Below, one piece after another: positions 1-11,481 of a stretch of 64,000 bases of DNA; the first letter of the stretch is position 1, and every line of letters begins with the position of its first letter. Position numbers and translations under genes: made by a program. Below the pieces are notes generated by a model. It was not told the origin of the DNA and searched no databases. It was given only the letters and a program-made list of their open reading frames with translations. This DNA is from Pleurodeles waltl. Lineage: Eukaryota; Chordata; Amphibia; Caudata; Salamandridae. Location of the stretch: contig NW_027150048.1 in NCBI RefSeq assembly GCF_031143425.1, positions 62,001 through 126,000 of the forward strand, read 5' to 3'.

Positions 1-36
1 TTGAAATTTTTTCCAAGTGCCCACTCAGAATGGGAC

Positions 37-56
37 TTTGTCACTTTTTTGACAAA
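37..56. repeat. Core inverted repeat 1 (TTTGTCA/TGACAAA)
   Basis: Arms at 37-43 and 50-56 are perfectly complementary over 7 bp with a 6-nt loop. The same structure opens nearly every core in the window. Confidence 0.7.
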
Positions 57-126
57 AGCTATGAATTTGCACTTTTTCACTATTTGGATCAAAAAAGTTT
101 ATCTTTCCATCCAATAAGTCAAAATG

Positions 127-144
127 TCCCATTCTGACATGGGA
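127..144. repeat. Core inverted repeat 2 (TCCCAT/ATGGGA)
   Basis: Arms at 127-132 and 139-144 are perfect over 6 bp with loop TCTGAC. In a subset of cores (for example 21540, 23779, 25038, 34882 and 60881) the loop reads TTTGAC, which is a useful variant for tracing duplications. Confidence 0.7.
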
Positions 145-165
145 AGCGGCACACATGTCAACTTA

Positions 166-238
166 GACAAAAGTTGAATATTTTTCTAAGTCCCATCTCA
201 TAATGAGATGGGACTTAGAAAAAAATTCAACTTTTGTC
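166..238. repeat. 73-bp near-perfect palindrome in the core
   Basis: Arms at 166-201 and 203-238 are complementary over 36 bp around a central A at 202, with one mismatch (ATATTTTT opposite the A-run). The centre reads TCTCATAATGAGA. The same palindrome lies about 20-92 bases after the GCGGCACAC landmark in each of the 51 cores. Outer pairing is trimmed by a base or two where the right arm ends CTTTTGTG instead of CTTTTGTC. Some copies carry a centre change (TCATTATGA, cores 32911, 42727 and 50001) or an arm change (CCCTTCTCAT, cores 31651, 33623, 41474 and 48741). Such DNA can form a cruciform, and its transcript a long hairpin; neither is shown here. Confidence 0.88.
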
Positions 239-260
239 AAAAGTCAAAAGAGCTTCCAAG

Positions 261-278
261 TCCCTTGTCAGAAAGGGA
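261..278. repeat. Core inverted repeat 4 (TCCCTT/AAGGGA)
   Basis: Arms at 261-266 and 273-278 are perfect over 6 bp with a 6-nt loop. Many other cores carry GAAACGGAAT in place of GAAAGGGAAT, which breaks one pair. Confidence 0.65.
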
Positions 279-356
279 ATTTGTTACTTCTTTGAAGAAG
301 AAAATTAAATTTGGATGTTTCACTTTTTGGACGATAAAGGTTGACATTTTTTCTAA

Positions 357-376
357 GTCCCCATTCAGAATGGGAC
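357..376. repeat. Core inverted repeat 5 (GTCCCCATTC/GAATGGGAC)
   Basis: Arms at 357-366 and 368-376 pair with one extra C in the left arm and a 1-nt centre. The sequence resembles the monomer punctuation CCCACTCAGAATGGG, which suggests that core and monomers share ancestry. Confidence 0.65.
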
Positions 377-997
377 TTTGTGACTTTTTTGAAGAAATGT
401 ATTGAATTTGGATTTTTTCACTTTTTGGATGAAAAAAGAAGAATTTTTTTCAAAGTGCCCATTCAGAGCCAGACATTGTCACTTTTTTGAAGAAAAAAAT
501 TGAAATTAGATTTTTTCACTTTTGGGACTAAAAAAGATGAAATTTGGATTTTTTCACTTTTTGGATGAAAAAAGTTGAAATTTTTTCCAAGTGCCCACTC
601 AGAATGGATTTTTTTTCACTTTTTTGAAGAAAAAAATTGAAATTTGATTTTTTCACTTTTAGGACTAAAAAAGATGATTTTTTTTTTTTTTCACTTTTTG
701 GGTGAAAAAAGTTGAAAATTTTTCCAAGTGCCCACTCAGAATGACTTTGTTTTAACTTTTTTGAAGAAAAAAATAGAAATTTGATTTTTCACTTTTTGGA
801 CTAAAAAAGATGAAATTTAGATTATTTCACTTTTTGGATGAAAAAAGTTGAAATTTTTTCAAAGTGCCCATTCAGAGCCAGACATTGTCACTTTTTTGAA
901 GAAAAAAATTGAAATTAGATTTTTTCACTTTTGGGACTAAAAAAGATGAAATTTGGATTTTTTCACTTTTTGGATGAAAAAAGTTGAAATTTTTTCC

Positions 998-1135
998 AAG
1001 TGCCCACTCAGAATGGAATTTTTTTCACTTTTTTTGAAGAAAAAAATTGAAATTTGATTTTTTCACTTTTAGGACTAAAAAAGATGAAATTTTGATTTTT
1101 TCACTTTTTTGGTGAAAAAAGTTGAAATTTTTTCC
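998..1135. repeat. Representative satellite monomer (about 137 bp)
   Basis: This is one monomer from AAGTGCCCACTCAGAATGG to the base before its next occurrence. It has three related parts. Two parts of about 38 bp have the form T6-CAC-T-run, a G-containing spacer, an A-run, then GAAATTT. The third, about 61 bp, ends in the AAGTGCCCACTCAGAATGG punctuation. Neighbouring monomers start near 589, 726, 862, 998, 1136 and 1274, giving periods of 136-138 bp. Monomers differ by a few substitutions and by homopolymer length, for example TTAGGACT, TTGGGACT or TTGCGACT in the second sub-repeat. The third sub-repeat often contains a perfect TTTTTTCAC / GTGAAAAAA inverted repeat with a 7-nt loop. Confidence 0.9.
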
Positions 1136-3373
1136 AAGTGCCCACTTAGAATGGAATTTTTTTCACTTTTTTGAAGAAAAAATTTGAAATTTGTTTTTTT
1201 CACTTTTGCGACTAAAAAAGATTAAATTTGGATTTTTTTCACTTTTTGGGTGAAAAAAGTTGAAATTTTTTCCAAGTGCCCACTCAGAATGATTTTTTTT
1301 CCACTTTTTTGAAGAAAAAAATTGAAATTTGATTTTTCACTTTTTGGACTAAAAAAGATGAAATTTAGATTATTTCACTTTTTGGATGAAAAAAGTTGAA
1401 ATTTTTTCCAAGTGCCCACTCAGAATGGGACTTTGTCACTTTTTGACAAAAGCTATGAATTTGCACTTTTTCACTATTTGGATCAAAAAAGTTTATCTTT
1501 CCATTCAATAAGTCAAAATGTCCCATTCTGACATGGGAAGCGGCACACATGTCAACTTAGACAAAAGTTGAATATTTTTCTAAGTCCCATCTCATAATGA
1601 GATGGGACTTAGAAAAAAATTCAACTTTTGTGAAAAGTCAAAAGAGCTTCCAAGTCCCTTGTCAGAAAGGGAATTTGTTACTTCTTTGAAGAAGAAAATT
1701 AAATTTGGATGTTTTCACTTTTTGGACGATAAAGATTGAAATTTTTTCTAAGTCCCCATTCAGAATGGGACTTTGTGACTTTTTTGAAGAAATGTATTGA
1801 ATTTGGAATTTTTTCACTTTTTGGATGAAAAAAGAAGAATTTTTTTTCAAAGTGCCCATTCAGAACCAGACTTTGTCACTTTTTTGAAGAAAAAAATTGA
1901 AAATAGATTTTTTCACTTTTGGGACTAAAAAAGATGAAATTTGGATTTTTTCACTTTTTGGATGAAAAAAGTTGAAATTTTTTCCAAGTGCCCACTCAGA
2001 ATGGAATTTTTTTCACTTTTTTGAAGAAAAAAATTGAAATTTGATTTTTTCACTTTTAGGACTAAAAAAGATGAAATTTTTTTTTTTCACTTTTTGGGTG
2101 AAAAAAGTTGAAATGTTTTCCAAGTGCCCACTCAGAATGATTTTTTTAAAACTTTTTTGAAGAAAAAAATAGAAATTAGATTTTTCACTTTTTGGACTAA
2201 AAAAGATGAAATTTAGATTATTTCACTTTTTGGATGAAAAAAGTTGAAATTTTTTCCAAGTGCCCACTCAGAATGGGACTTTGTCACTTTTTTGACAAAA
2301 GCTATGAATTTGCACTTTTTCACTATTTGGATCAAAAAAGTTTATCTTTCCATTCAATAAGTCAAAATGTCCCATTCTGACATGGGAAGCGGCACACATG
2401 TCAACTTAGACAAAAGTTGAATATTTTTCTAAGTCCCATCTCATAATGAGATGGGACTTAGAAAAAAATTCAACTTTTGTGAAAAGTCAAAAGAGCTTCC
2501 AAGTCCCTTGTCAGAAAGGGAATTTGTTACTTCTTTGATGAAGAAAATTAAATTTGTATTTTTTCACTTTTTGGACGATAAAGGTTGACATTTTTTCTAA
2601 GTCCCCATTCAGAATGGGACTTTGTGACTTTTTTAAAGAAATGTATTGAATTTGGATTTTTTCACTTTTTGGATGAAAAAAGAAGAATTTTTTTCAAAGT
2701 GCCCATTCAGAGCCAGACATTGTCACTTTTTTGAAGAAAAAAATTGAAATTTGATTTTTTCACTTTTGGGACTAAAAAAGATGAAATTTGTATTTTTTCA
2801 CTTTTTGGATGAAAAAAGTTGAAATTTTTTCCAAGTGCCCACTCAGAATGGAATTTTTTTCACTTTTTTGAAGAAAAAAATTGAAAATTGATTTTTTCAC
2901 TTTTAGGACTAAAAAAGATGAAATTTTGATTTTTTCACTTTTTTGGTGAAAAAAGTTGAAATTTTTTCCAAGTGCCCACTCAGAATGGAATTTTTTTCAC
3001 TTTTTGAAGAAAAAATGTGAAATTTGTTTTTTTCACTTTTGCGACTAAAAAAGATTAAATTTGGATTTTTTTCACTTTTTGGGTGAAAAAAGTTGAAATT
3101 TTTTCCAAGTGCCCACTCAGAATGATTTTTTTTCCACTTTTTTGAAGAAAAAAATTGAAATTTGATTTTTCACTTTTTGGACTAAAAAAGATTAAATTTA
3201 GATTATTTCACTTTTTGGATGAAAAAAGTTGAAATTTTTTCCAAGTGCCCACTCAGAATGGGACTTTGTCACTTTTTTGACCAAAGCTATGAATTTGCAC
3301 TTTTTCACTATTTGGATCAAAAAAGTTTATCTTTCCATTCAATAAGTCAAAATGTCCCATTCTGACATGGGAA

Positions 3374-4631
3374 GCGGCACACATGTCAACTTAGACAAAA
3401 GTTGAATATTTTTCTAAGTCCCATCTCATAATGAGATGGGACTTAGAAAAAAATTCAACTTTTGTGAAAAGTCAAAAGAGCTTCCAAGTCCCTTGTCAGA
3501 AACGGAATTTGTTACTTCTTTGAAGAAGAAAATTAAATTTGGATGTTTTCACTTTTTGGACGATAAAGGTTGAAATTTTTTCTAAGTCCCCATTCAGAAT
3601 GGGACTTTGTGACTTTTTTGAAGAAATGTATTGAATTTGGATTTTTTCACTTTTTGGATGAAAAAAGAAGAAATGTTTTCAAAGTGCCCATTCTGAACCA
3701 GACTTTGTTACTTTTTTGAAGAAAACAATTGAAAATAGATTTTTTCACTTTTGGGACTAAAAAAGATTAAATTTGGATTTTTTCACTTTTTGGATGAAAA
3801 AAGTAGAAATTTTTCCAAATGCCCACTCAGAATGGATTTTTTTTCACTTTTTTTAAGAAAAAAATTGAAATTTGATTTTTTCACTTTTGCGACTAAACAA
3901 GATGAAATTTGGATTTTTTCACTTTTTGGATGAAAAAAGTTGAAATTTTTTCCAAGTGCCCACTCAGAGCCAGACATTGTCACTTTTTTGAAGAAAAAAA
4001 TTGAAATGTGTTTTTTTTACTTTTGCGACTTAAAAAGATTAAATTTGGATTTTTTCACTTTTTGGGTGAAAAAAGTTGAAATTTTTTCCAAGTGCCGACT
4101 CAGAATGGAATTTTTTTCACTTTTTTGAAGAAAAAAATTGAAATTTGATTTTTTCACTTTTAGGACTAAAAAAGATGAAATTTTGATTTTTTTACTTTTT
4201 TGGTGAAAAAAGTTGAAATTTTTTCCAAGTGCCCACTCAGAATGGAATTTTTTTCACTTTTTTGAAGAAAAAAATTGAAATTTGTTTTTTTCACTTTTGC
4301 GACTAAAAAAGATTAAATTTGGATTTTTTCACTTTTTGGGTGAAAAAAGGTGAAATTTTTTTCAAGTGCCCACTCAGAATGATTTTTTTTCCACTTTTTT
4401 GAAGAAAAAAATTGAAATTTGATTTTTCATTTTTTGGACTAAAAAAGATGAAATTTAGATTATTTCACTTTTTGGATGAAAAAAAGTTGAAATTTTTTCC
4501 AAGTGCCCACTCAGAATGGGACTTTGTCACTTTTTTGACAAAAGCTATGAATTTGCACTTTTTCACTATTTGGATCAATAAAGTTTATCTTTCCATTCAA
4601 TAAGTCAAAATGTCCCATTCTGACATGGGAA
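3374..4631. repeat. Local duplication, copy 1 (offset 2107 bp)
   Basis: This 1258-bp unit is closely repeated at 5481-6738. Both copies share GAAACGGAATTTG in the core, the unusual run AAGAAAACAATTGAAAATAGA (3720 and 5827) and the same monomer order. The edges are approximate, since similarity fades into generic satellite on both sides. Confidence 0.6.
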
Positions 4632-5480
4632 GCGGCACACATGTCAACTTAGACAAAAGTTGAATATTTTTCTAAGTCCCATCTCATAATGAGATGGGAC
4701 TTAGAAAAAAATTCAACTTTTGTGAAAAGTCAAAAGAGCTTCCAAGTCCCTTGTCAGAAAGGGAATTTGTTACTTCTTTGAAGAAGAAAATTTAATTTGG
4801 ATGTTTTCACTTTTTGGACGATAAAGATTGAAATTTTTCTAAGTCCCCATTCAGAATGGGACTTTGTGACTTTTTTGAAGAAATGTATTGAATTTGGAAT
4901 TTTTTCACTTTTTGGATGAAAAAAGAAGAATTTTTTTTCAAAGTGCCCATTCAGAACCAGACTTTGTCACTTTTTTGACGAAAAAAATTGAAAATAGATT
5001 TTTTCACTTTTGGGACTAAAAAAGATGAAATTTGGATTTTTTCACTTTTTTGGATGAAAAAAGTAGAAATTTTTTCCAAGTGCCCACTCAGAATGGATTT
5101 TTTTTCACTTTTTAGAGGAAAAAAAATGAAATTTAATTTTTTCACTTTTGGGACTAAAAAAGATGAAATTTGGATTTTTTCACTTCTTTGGTGAAAAAAG
5201 TTGAAATTTTTTCCAAGTGCCCACTCAGAATGATTTTTTTCCCACTTTTTTGAAGAAAAAAATTGAAATTAGATTTTTCACTTTTTGGACTAAAAAAGAT
5301 GAAATTTAGATTATTTCACTTTTTGGATGAAAAAGTTGAAATTTTTTCCAAGTGCCCACTCAGAATGGGACTTTGTCACTTTTTTGACAAAAGCTATGAA
5401 TTTGCACTTTTTCACTATTTGGATCAAAAAAGTTTATCTTTCCATTCAATAAGTCAAAATGTCCCATTCTTACATGGGAA

Positions 5481-6738
5481 GCGGCACACATGTCAACTTA
5501 GACAAAAGTTGAATATTTTTCTAAGTCCCATCTCATAATGAGATGGGACTTAGAAAAAAATTCAACTTTTGTTAAAAGTCAAAAGAGCTTCCAAGTCCCT
5601 TGTCAGAAACGGAATTTGTTACTTCTTTGAAGAAGAAAATTAAATTTGGATGTTTTCACTTTTTGGACGATAAAGGTTGAAATTTTTTCTAAGTCCCCAT
5701 TCAGAATGGGACTTTGTAACTTTTTTGAAGAAATGTATTGAATTTGGGATTTTTTCACTTTTTGGATGAAAAAAGAAGAAATTTTTTCAAAGTGCCCATT
5801 CTGAACCAGACTTTGTTACTTTTTTGAAGAAAACAATTGAAAATAGATTTTTTCACTTTTGGGACTAAAAAAGATTAAATTTGGATTTTTTCACTTTTTG
5901 GATGAAAAAAGTAGAAATTTTTCCAAGTGCCCACTCAGAATGGATTTTTTTTCACTTTTTTTAAGAAAAAAATTGAAATTTGATTTTTTCACTTTTGCGA
6001 CTAAAAAAGATGAAATTTGGATTTTTTCACTTTTTGGATGAAAAAAGTTGAAATTTTTTCCAAGTGCCCACTCAGAGCCAGACATTGTCACTTTTTTGAA
6101 GAAAAAAATTTAAATGTGTTTTTTTTACTTTTGCGACTAAAAAAGATTAAATTTGGATTTTTTCACTTTTTGGGTGAAAAAAGTTGAAATTTTTTCCAAG
6201 TGCCCACTCAGAATGGAATTTTTTTCACTTTTTTGAAGAAAAAAATTGAAATTTGATTTTTTCACTTTTAGGACTAAAAAAGATGAAATTTTGATTTTTT
6301 CACTTTTTTGGTGAAAAAAGTTGAAATTTTTTCCAAGTGCCCACTCAGAATGGAATTTTTTTCACTTTTTTGAAGAAAAAAAATTGAAATTTGTTTTTTT
6401 CACTTTTGCGACTAAAAAAGATTAAATTTGGATTTTTTCACTTTTTGGGTGAAAAAAGTTGAAATTTTTTTCAAGTGCCCACTCAGAATGATTTTTTTTC
6501 CACTTTTTTGAAGAAAAAAATTGAAATTTGATTTTTCATTTTTTGGACTAAAAAAGATGAAATTTAGATTATTTCACTTTTTGGATGAAAAAAGTTGAAA
6601 TTTTTTCCAAGTGCCCACTCAGAATGGGACTTTGTCACTTTTTGACAAAAGCTATGAATTTGCACTTTTTCACTATTTGGATCAATAAAGTTTATCTTTC
6701 CATTCAATAAGTCAAAATGTCCCATTCTGACATGGGAA
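5481..6738. repeat. Local duplication, copy 2 (offset 2107 bp)
   Basis: This is the second copy of the 3374-4631 unit, with the same 1258-bp core-to-core length and shared rare variants. It differs by scattered substitutions, for example TTACATGGG just before the landmark at 5481. Confidence 0.6.
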
Positions 6739-7858
6739 GCGGCACACATGTCAACTTAGACAAAAGTTGAATATTTTTCTAAGTCCCATCTCATAATGAG
6801 ATGGGACTTAGAAAAAAATTCAACTTTTGTCAAAAGTCAAAAGAGCTTCCAAGTCCCTTGTCAGAAAGGGAATTTGTTACTTCTTTGAAGAAGAAAATTA
6901 AATTTGGATGTTTTCACTTTTGGACGATAAAGGTTGACATTTTTTCTAAGTCCCCATTCAGAATGGGACTTTGTGACTTTTTTGAAGAAATGTATTGAAT
7001 TTGCATTTTTTCACTTTTTGGATGAAAAAAGAAGAATTTTTTTCAAAGTGCCCATTCAGAGCCAGACATTGTCACTTTTTTGAAGAAAAAAATTGAAATT
7101 AGATTTTTTCACTTTTGGGACTAAAAAAGATGAAATTTGGATTTTTTCACTTTTTGGATGAAAAAAGTTGAAATTTTTTCCAAGTGCCCACTCAGAGCCA
7201 GACATTGTCACTTTTTTGAAGAAAAAAATTGAAATGTGTTTTTTTTACTTTTGCGACTAAAAAAGATTAAATTTGGATTTTTTCACTTTTTGGGTGAAAA
7301 AAGTTGAAATTTTTTCCAAGTGCCCACTCAGAATGGAATTTTTTTCACTTTTTTGAAGAAAAAAATTGAAATTTGATTTTTTCACTTTTAGGACTAAAAA
7401 AGATGAAATTTTGATTTTTTCACTTTTTTGGTGAAAAAAGTTGAAATTTTTTCCAAGTGCCCACTCAGAATGGAATTTTTTTCACTTTTTTGAAGAAAAA
7501 AATTGAAATTTGTTTTTTTCACTTTTGCGACTAAAAAAGATTAAATTTGGATTTTTTCACTTTTTGGGTGAAAAAAGTTGAAATTTTTTTCAAGTGCCCA
7601 CTCAGAATGATTTTTTTTCCACTTTTTTGAAGAAAAAAATTGAAATTTGATTTTTCATTTTTTGGACTAAAAAAGATGAAATTTAGATTATTTCACTTTT
7701 TGGATGAAAAAAGTTGAAATTTTTTCCAAGTGCCCACTCAGAATGGGACTTTGTCACTTTTTTGACAAAAGCTATGAATTTGCACTTTTTCACTATTTGG
7801 ATCAATAAAGTTTATCTTTCCATTCAATAAGTCAAAATGTCCCATTCTGACATGGGAA

Positions 7859-8705
7859 GCGGCACACATGTCAACTTAGACAAAAGTTGAATATTTTTCT
7901 AAGTCCCATCTCATAATGAGATGGGACTTAGAAAAAAATTCAACTTTTGTGAAAAGTCAAAAGAGCTTCCAAGTCCCTTGTCAGAAAGGGAATTTGTTAC
8001 TTCTTTGAAGAAGAAAATTAAATTTGGATGTTTTCACTTTTTGGACGATAAAGGTTGACATTTTTTCTAAGTCCCCCATTCAGAATGGGACTTTGTGACT
8101 TTTTTGAAGAAATGTATTGAATTTGGATTTTTTCACTTTTTGGATGAAAAAAGAAGAATTTTTTCAAAGTGCCCATTCAGAGCCAGACATTGTCACTTTT
8201 TTGAAGAAAAAAATTGAAATTAGATTTTTTCACTTTTGGGACTAAAAAAGATGAAATTTGGATTTTTTCACTTTTTGGATGAAAAAAGTTGAAATTTTTT
8301 CCAAGTGCCCACTCAGAATGGATTTTTTTTCACTTTTTTGAAGAAAAAAATTGAAATTTGATTTTTTCACTTTTAGGACTAAAAAAGATGAATGTTTTTT
8401 TTTTTCACTTTTTGGGTGAAAAAAGTTGAATTTGTTTCCAAGTGCCCACTCAGAATGATTTTTTTTTAACTTTTTTGAAGAAAAAAATTGAAATTTGATT
8501 TTTCACTTTTTGGACTAAAAAAGATGAAATTTAGATTATTTCACTTTTTGGATGAAAAAAGTTGAAATTTTTTCCAAGTGCCCACTCAGAATGGGACTTT
8601 GTCACTTTTTTGACAAAAGCTATGAATTTGCACTTTTTCACTATTTGGATCAAAAAAGTTTATCTTTCCATCCAATAAGTCAAAATGTCCCATTTTGACA
8701 TGGAA
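7859..8705. repeat. Representative higher-order unit (847 bp: core plus three monomers)
   Basis: This is the commonest unit size, seen in about 20 of 50 core-to-core intervals when the interval interrupted by the transposon is counted. It begins at GCGGCACACATG, then holds the long palindrome, the TCCCTT/AAGGGA inverted repeat and the GTCCCCATTC/GAATGGGAC inverted repeat. Three 137-bp monomers follow, with punctuation motifs near 8165, 8302, 8438 and 8575. The unit closes with the start of the next core (GGGACTTTGTCAC, GCTATGAATTTGC, ATCCAATAAGTC). Longer units add whole monomers at the same place. The core segments look like strongly diverged monomers because each ends in a CCC-NNNN-CAGAATGGG-like punctuation. 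Confidence 0.85.
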
Positions 8706-10822
8706 GCGGCACACATGTCAACTTAGACAAAAGTTGAATATTTTTCTAAGTCCCATCTCATAATGAGATGGGACTTAGAAAAAAATTCAACTTTTGTCAA
8801 AAGTCAAAAGAGCTTCCAAGTCCCTTGTCAGAAAGGGAATTTGTTACTTCTTTGAAGAAGAAAATTACATTTGGATGTTTTCACTTTTTGGACGATAAAG
8901 GTTGACATTTTTTCTAAGTCCCCATTCAGAATGGGACTTTGTGACTTTTTTGAAGAAATGTATTGAATTTGGATTTTTTCACTTTTTGGATGAAAAAAGA
9001 AGAATTTTTTTCAAAGTGCCCATTCAGAGCCAGACATTGTCACTTTTTTGAAGAAAAAAATTGAAATTAGATTTTTTCACTTTTGGGACTAAAAAAGATG
9101 AAATTTGGATTTTTTCACTTTTTGGATGAAAAAAGTTGAAATTTTTTCCAAGTGCCCACTCAGAATGGATTTTTTTTCACTTTTTTGAAGAAAAAAATTG
9201 AAATTTGATTTTTTCACTTTTAGGACTAAAAAAGATGATTTTTTTTTTTTTTCACTTTTTGGGTGAAAAAAGTTGAAATTTTTTCCAAGTGCCCACTCAG
9301 AATGATTTTTTTTTAACTTTTTTGAAGAAAAAAATAGAAATTTGATTTTTCACTTTTTGGACTAAAAAAGATGAAATTTAGATTATTTCACTTTTTGGAT
9401 GAAAAAAGTTGAAATTTTTTCAAAGTGCCCATTCAGAGCCAGACATTGTCACTTTTTTGAAGAAAAAAATTGAAATTAGATTTTTTCACTTTTGGGACTA
9501 AAAAAGATGAAATTTGGATTTTTTCACTTTTTGGATGAAAAAAGTTGAAATTTTTTCCAAGTGCCCACTCAGAATGGAATTTTTTTCACTTTTTTGAAGA
9601 AAAAAATTGAAATTTGATTTTTTCACTTTTAGGACTAAAAAAGCTGAAATTTTGATTTTTTCACTTTTTTGGTGAAAAAAGTTGAATTTTTTTCCAAGTG
9701 CCCACTCAGAATGATTTTTTTAAAACTTTTTTGAAGAAAAAAATTGAAATTTGATTTTTCACTTTTTGGACTAAAAAAGATGAAATTTAGATTATTTCAC
9801 TTTTTTGGTGAAAAAAGTTGAAATTTTTTCCAAGTGCCCACTCAGAATGGAATTTTTTTCTCTTTTTTGAAGAAAAAATTTGAAATTTGTTTTTTTCACT
9901 TTTGCGACTAAAAAAGATAAAATTTGGATTTTTTTCACTTTTTGGGTGAAAAAAGTTGAAATTTTTTCCAAGTGCCCACTCAGAATGATTTTTTTTAAAC
10001 TTTTTTGAAGAAAAAAATTGAAATTTGATTTTTCACTTTTTGGACTAAAAAAGATGAAATTTAGATTATTTCACTTTTTGGATGAAAAAAGTTGAAATTT
10101 TTTCCAAGTGCCCACTCAGAATGGGACTTTGTCACTTTTTTGACAAAAGCTATGAATTTGCACTTTTTCACTATTTGGATCAAAAAAGTTTATCTTTCCA
10201 TCCAATAAGTCAAAATGTCCCATTCTGACATGGGAAGCGGCACACATGTCAACTTAGACAAAAGTTGAATATTTTTCTAAGTCCCATCTCATAATGAGAT
10301 GGGACTTAGAAAAAAATTCAACTTTTGTCAAAAGTCAAAAGAGCTTCCAAGTCCCTTGTCAGAAAGGGAATTTGTTACTTCTTTGAAGAAGAAAATTAAA
10401 TTTGGATGTTTTCACTTTTTGGACGATAAAGGTTGACATTTTTTCTAAGTCCCCATTCAGAATGGGACTTTGTGACTTTTTTGAAGAAATGTATTGAATT
10501 TGGATTTTTTCACTTTTTGGATGAAAAAAGAAGAATTTTTTTCAAAGTGCCCATTCAGAGCCAGACATTGTCACTTTTTTGAAGAAAAAAATTGAAATTA
10601 GATTTTTTCACTTTTGGGACTAAAAAAGATGAAATTTGGATTTTTTCACTTTTTGGATGAAAAAAGTTGAAATTTTTTCCAAGTGCCCACTCAGAATGGA
10701 TTTTTTTTCACTTTTTTGAAGAAAAAAATTGAAATTTGATTTTTTCACTTTTAGGACTAAAAAAGATGATTTTTTTTTTTTTTCACTTTTTGGGTGAAAA
10801 AAGTTGAATTTTTTTCCAAGTG

Positions 10823-10827
10823 CCCAC
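10823..10827. repeat. Target site duplication, left copy (CCCAC)
   Basis: CCCAC lies directly outside the left LTR and recurs at 21278-21282 directly outside the right LTR. Joining the flanks across one copy restores AAGTGCCCACTCAGAATGAT, the normal satellite punctuation, so the 5-bp duplication is well supported. Confidence 0.95.
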
Positions 10828-11060
10828 TGTAGGAAGTTGGCTCTGTATGTGCTATTTCAAAGTAAGGAATAGCATGCACAGAGTCCAAGGGTTCCCCTTA
10901 GAGGTAAAATAGTGGTAAAAATAGATAATACTAATGCTCTATTTTGTGGTAGTGTGGTCGAGCAGTAGGCTTATCCAAGGAGTAGTGTTAAGCATTTGTT
11001 GTACATACACATAGACAATAAATGAGGTACACACACTCAGAGACAAATCCAGCCAATAGG

Positions 11061-11071
11061 TTTTTATATAG
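11061..11071 (-). promoter_or_regulatory. TATA-like box in 3' LTR
   Basis: On the element strand this reads CTATATAAAAA, followed by CCTATTGGC, which resembles an inverted CCAAT box. It matches 18824-18834 in the 5' LTR, the copy that would drive transcription. The assignment rests on sequence resemblance only. Confidence 0.3.
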
Positions 11072-11148
11072 AAAAATATCTTTTCTTAGTTTATTTTAAG
11101 AACCACAGGTTCAAATTCTACATGTAATAGCTCATTCGAAAGGTATTG

Positions 11149-11481
11149 CAGGTAAGTACTTTAGGAACTTCAAATCATCAAAATTGCATGTATACTTTTC
11201 AAGTTATTCACAAATAGCTGTTTTAAAAGTGGACACTTAGTGCAATTTTCACAGTTCCTAGGGGAGGTAAGTATTTGTTAGTTTTACCAGGTAAGTAAGT
11301 CACTTACAGGGTTCAGTTCTTGGTCCAAGGTAGCCCACCGTTGGGGGTTCAGAGCAACCCCAAAGTCACCACACCAGCAGCTCAGGGCCGGTCAGGTGCA
11401 GAGTTCAAAGTGGTGCCCAAAACACATAGGCTAGAATGGAGAGAAGGGGGTGCCCCGGTTCCGGTCTGCTTGCAGGTAAGT
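11149..11481 (+). other. Four consensus splice-donor-like sites, antisense strand of LTR
   Basis: CAG/GAG-GTAAGT occurs at 11149-11157, 11264-11272, 11288-11296 and 11473-11481 on the plus strand, antisense to the element. The same four sites recur in the other LTR at +7,763. No matching exon is evident. They could be meaningful in antisense transcripts or could be repeat remnants. Confidence 0.35.

Larger units (their letters stand above)
1..10827. repeat. AT-rich higher-order satellite array, left part
   Basis: This is a continuous tandem satellite entering from outside the window and ending at the retrotransposon. The basic monomer is about 137 bp, with runs of T and A around CACTTTT and GAAAAAAG words and a punctuation motif AAGTGCCCACTCAGAATG. 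Diverged cores, tracked by GCGGCACAC, start at 146, 1540, 2389, 3374, 4632, 5481, 6739, 7859, 8706 and 10237. The distances are 1394, 849, 985, 1258, 849, 1258, 1120, 847 and 1531 bp, which fit 437 + 137n. Short ORFs occur on both strands, but they are low-complexity K/F/S-rich strings without family motifs, and the 137-bp period is not a multiple of three. I see no gene, RNA gene or second mobile element here. A structural or heterochromatic role would be inference. Confidence 0.95.

Noticed and set aside
166..238. Core palindrome as a transcription terminator or tRNA-like gene
   Set aside because: It is flanked by A/T runs but sits in a non-coding satellite. It has no tRNA arms or polymerase III boxes that I could recognise.
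1017..1135. Poly-A and poly-T runs as retroposon tails
   Set aside because: They occur at fixed positions in every monomer and have no target duplications, so they belong to the satellite unit.
208..7000. Many 60-90-codon ORFs on both strands of the left array, rich in K, F, S and N
   Set aside because: They are repeats of the satellite, low in complexity, and appear in several frames and on both strands. The 137-bp period shifts frame at each monomer. None shows a family motif.
11017..11022. AATAAA on the plus strand of the LTR (also 12862-12867) as the element's poly(A) signal
   Set aside because: These are on the strand opposite to the element. The sense-strand AATAAA candidates (11090-11095, 12891-12896) lie before the TATA-like box, so I could not assign a poly(A) site.
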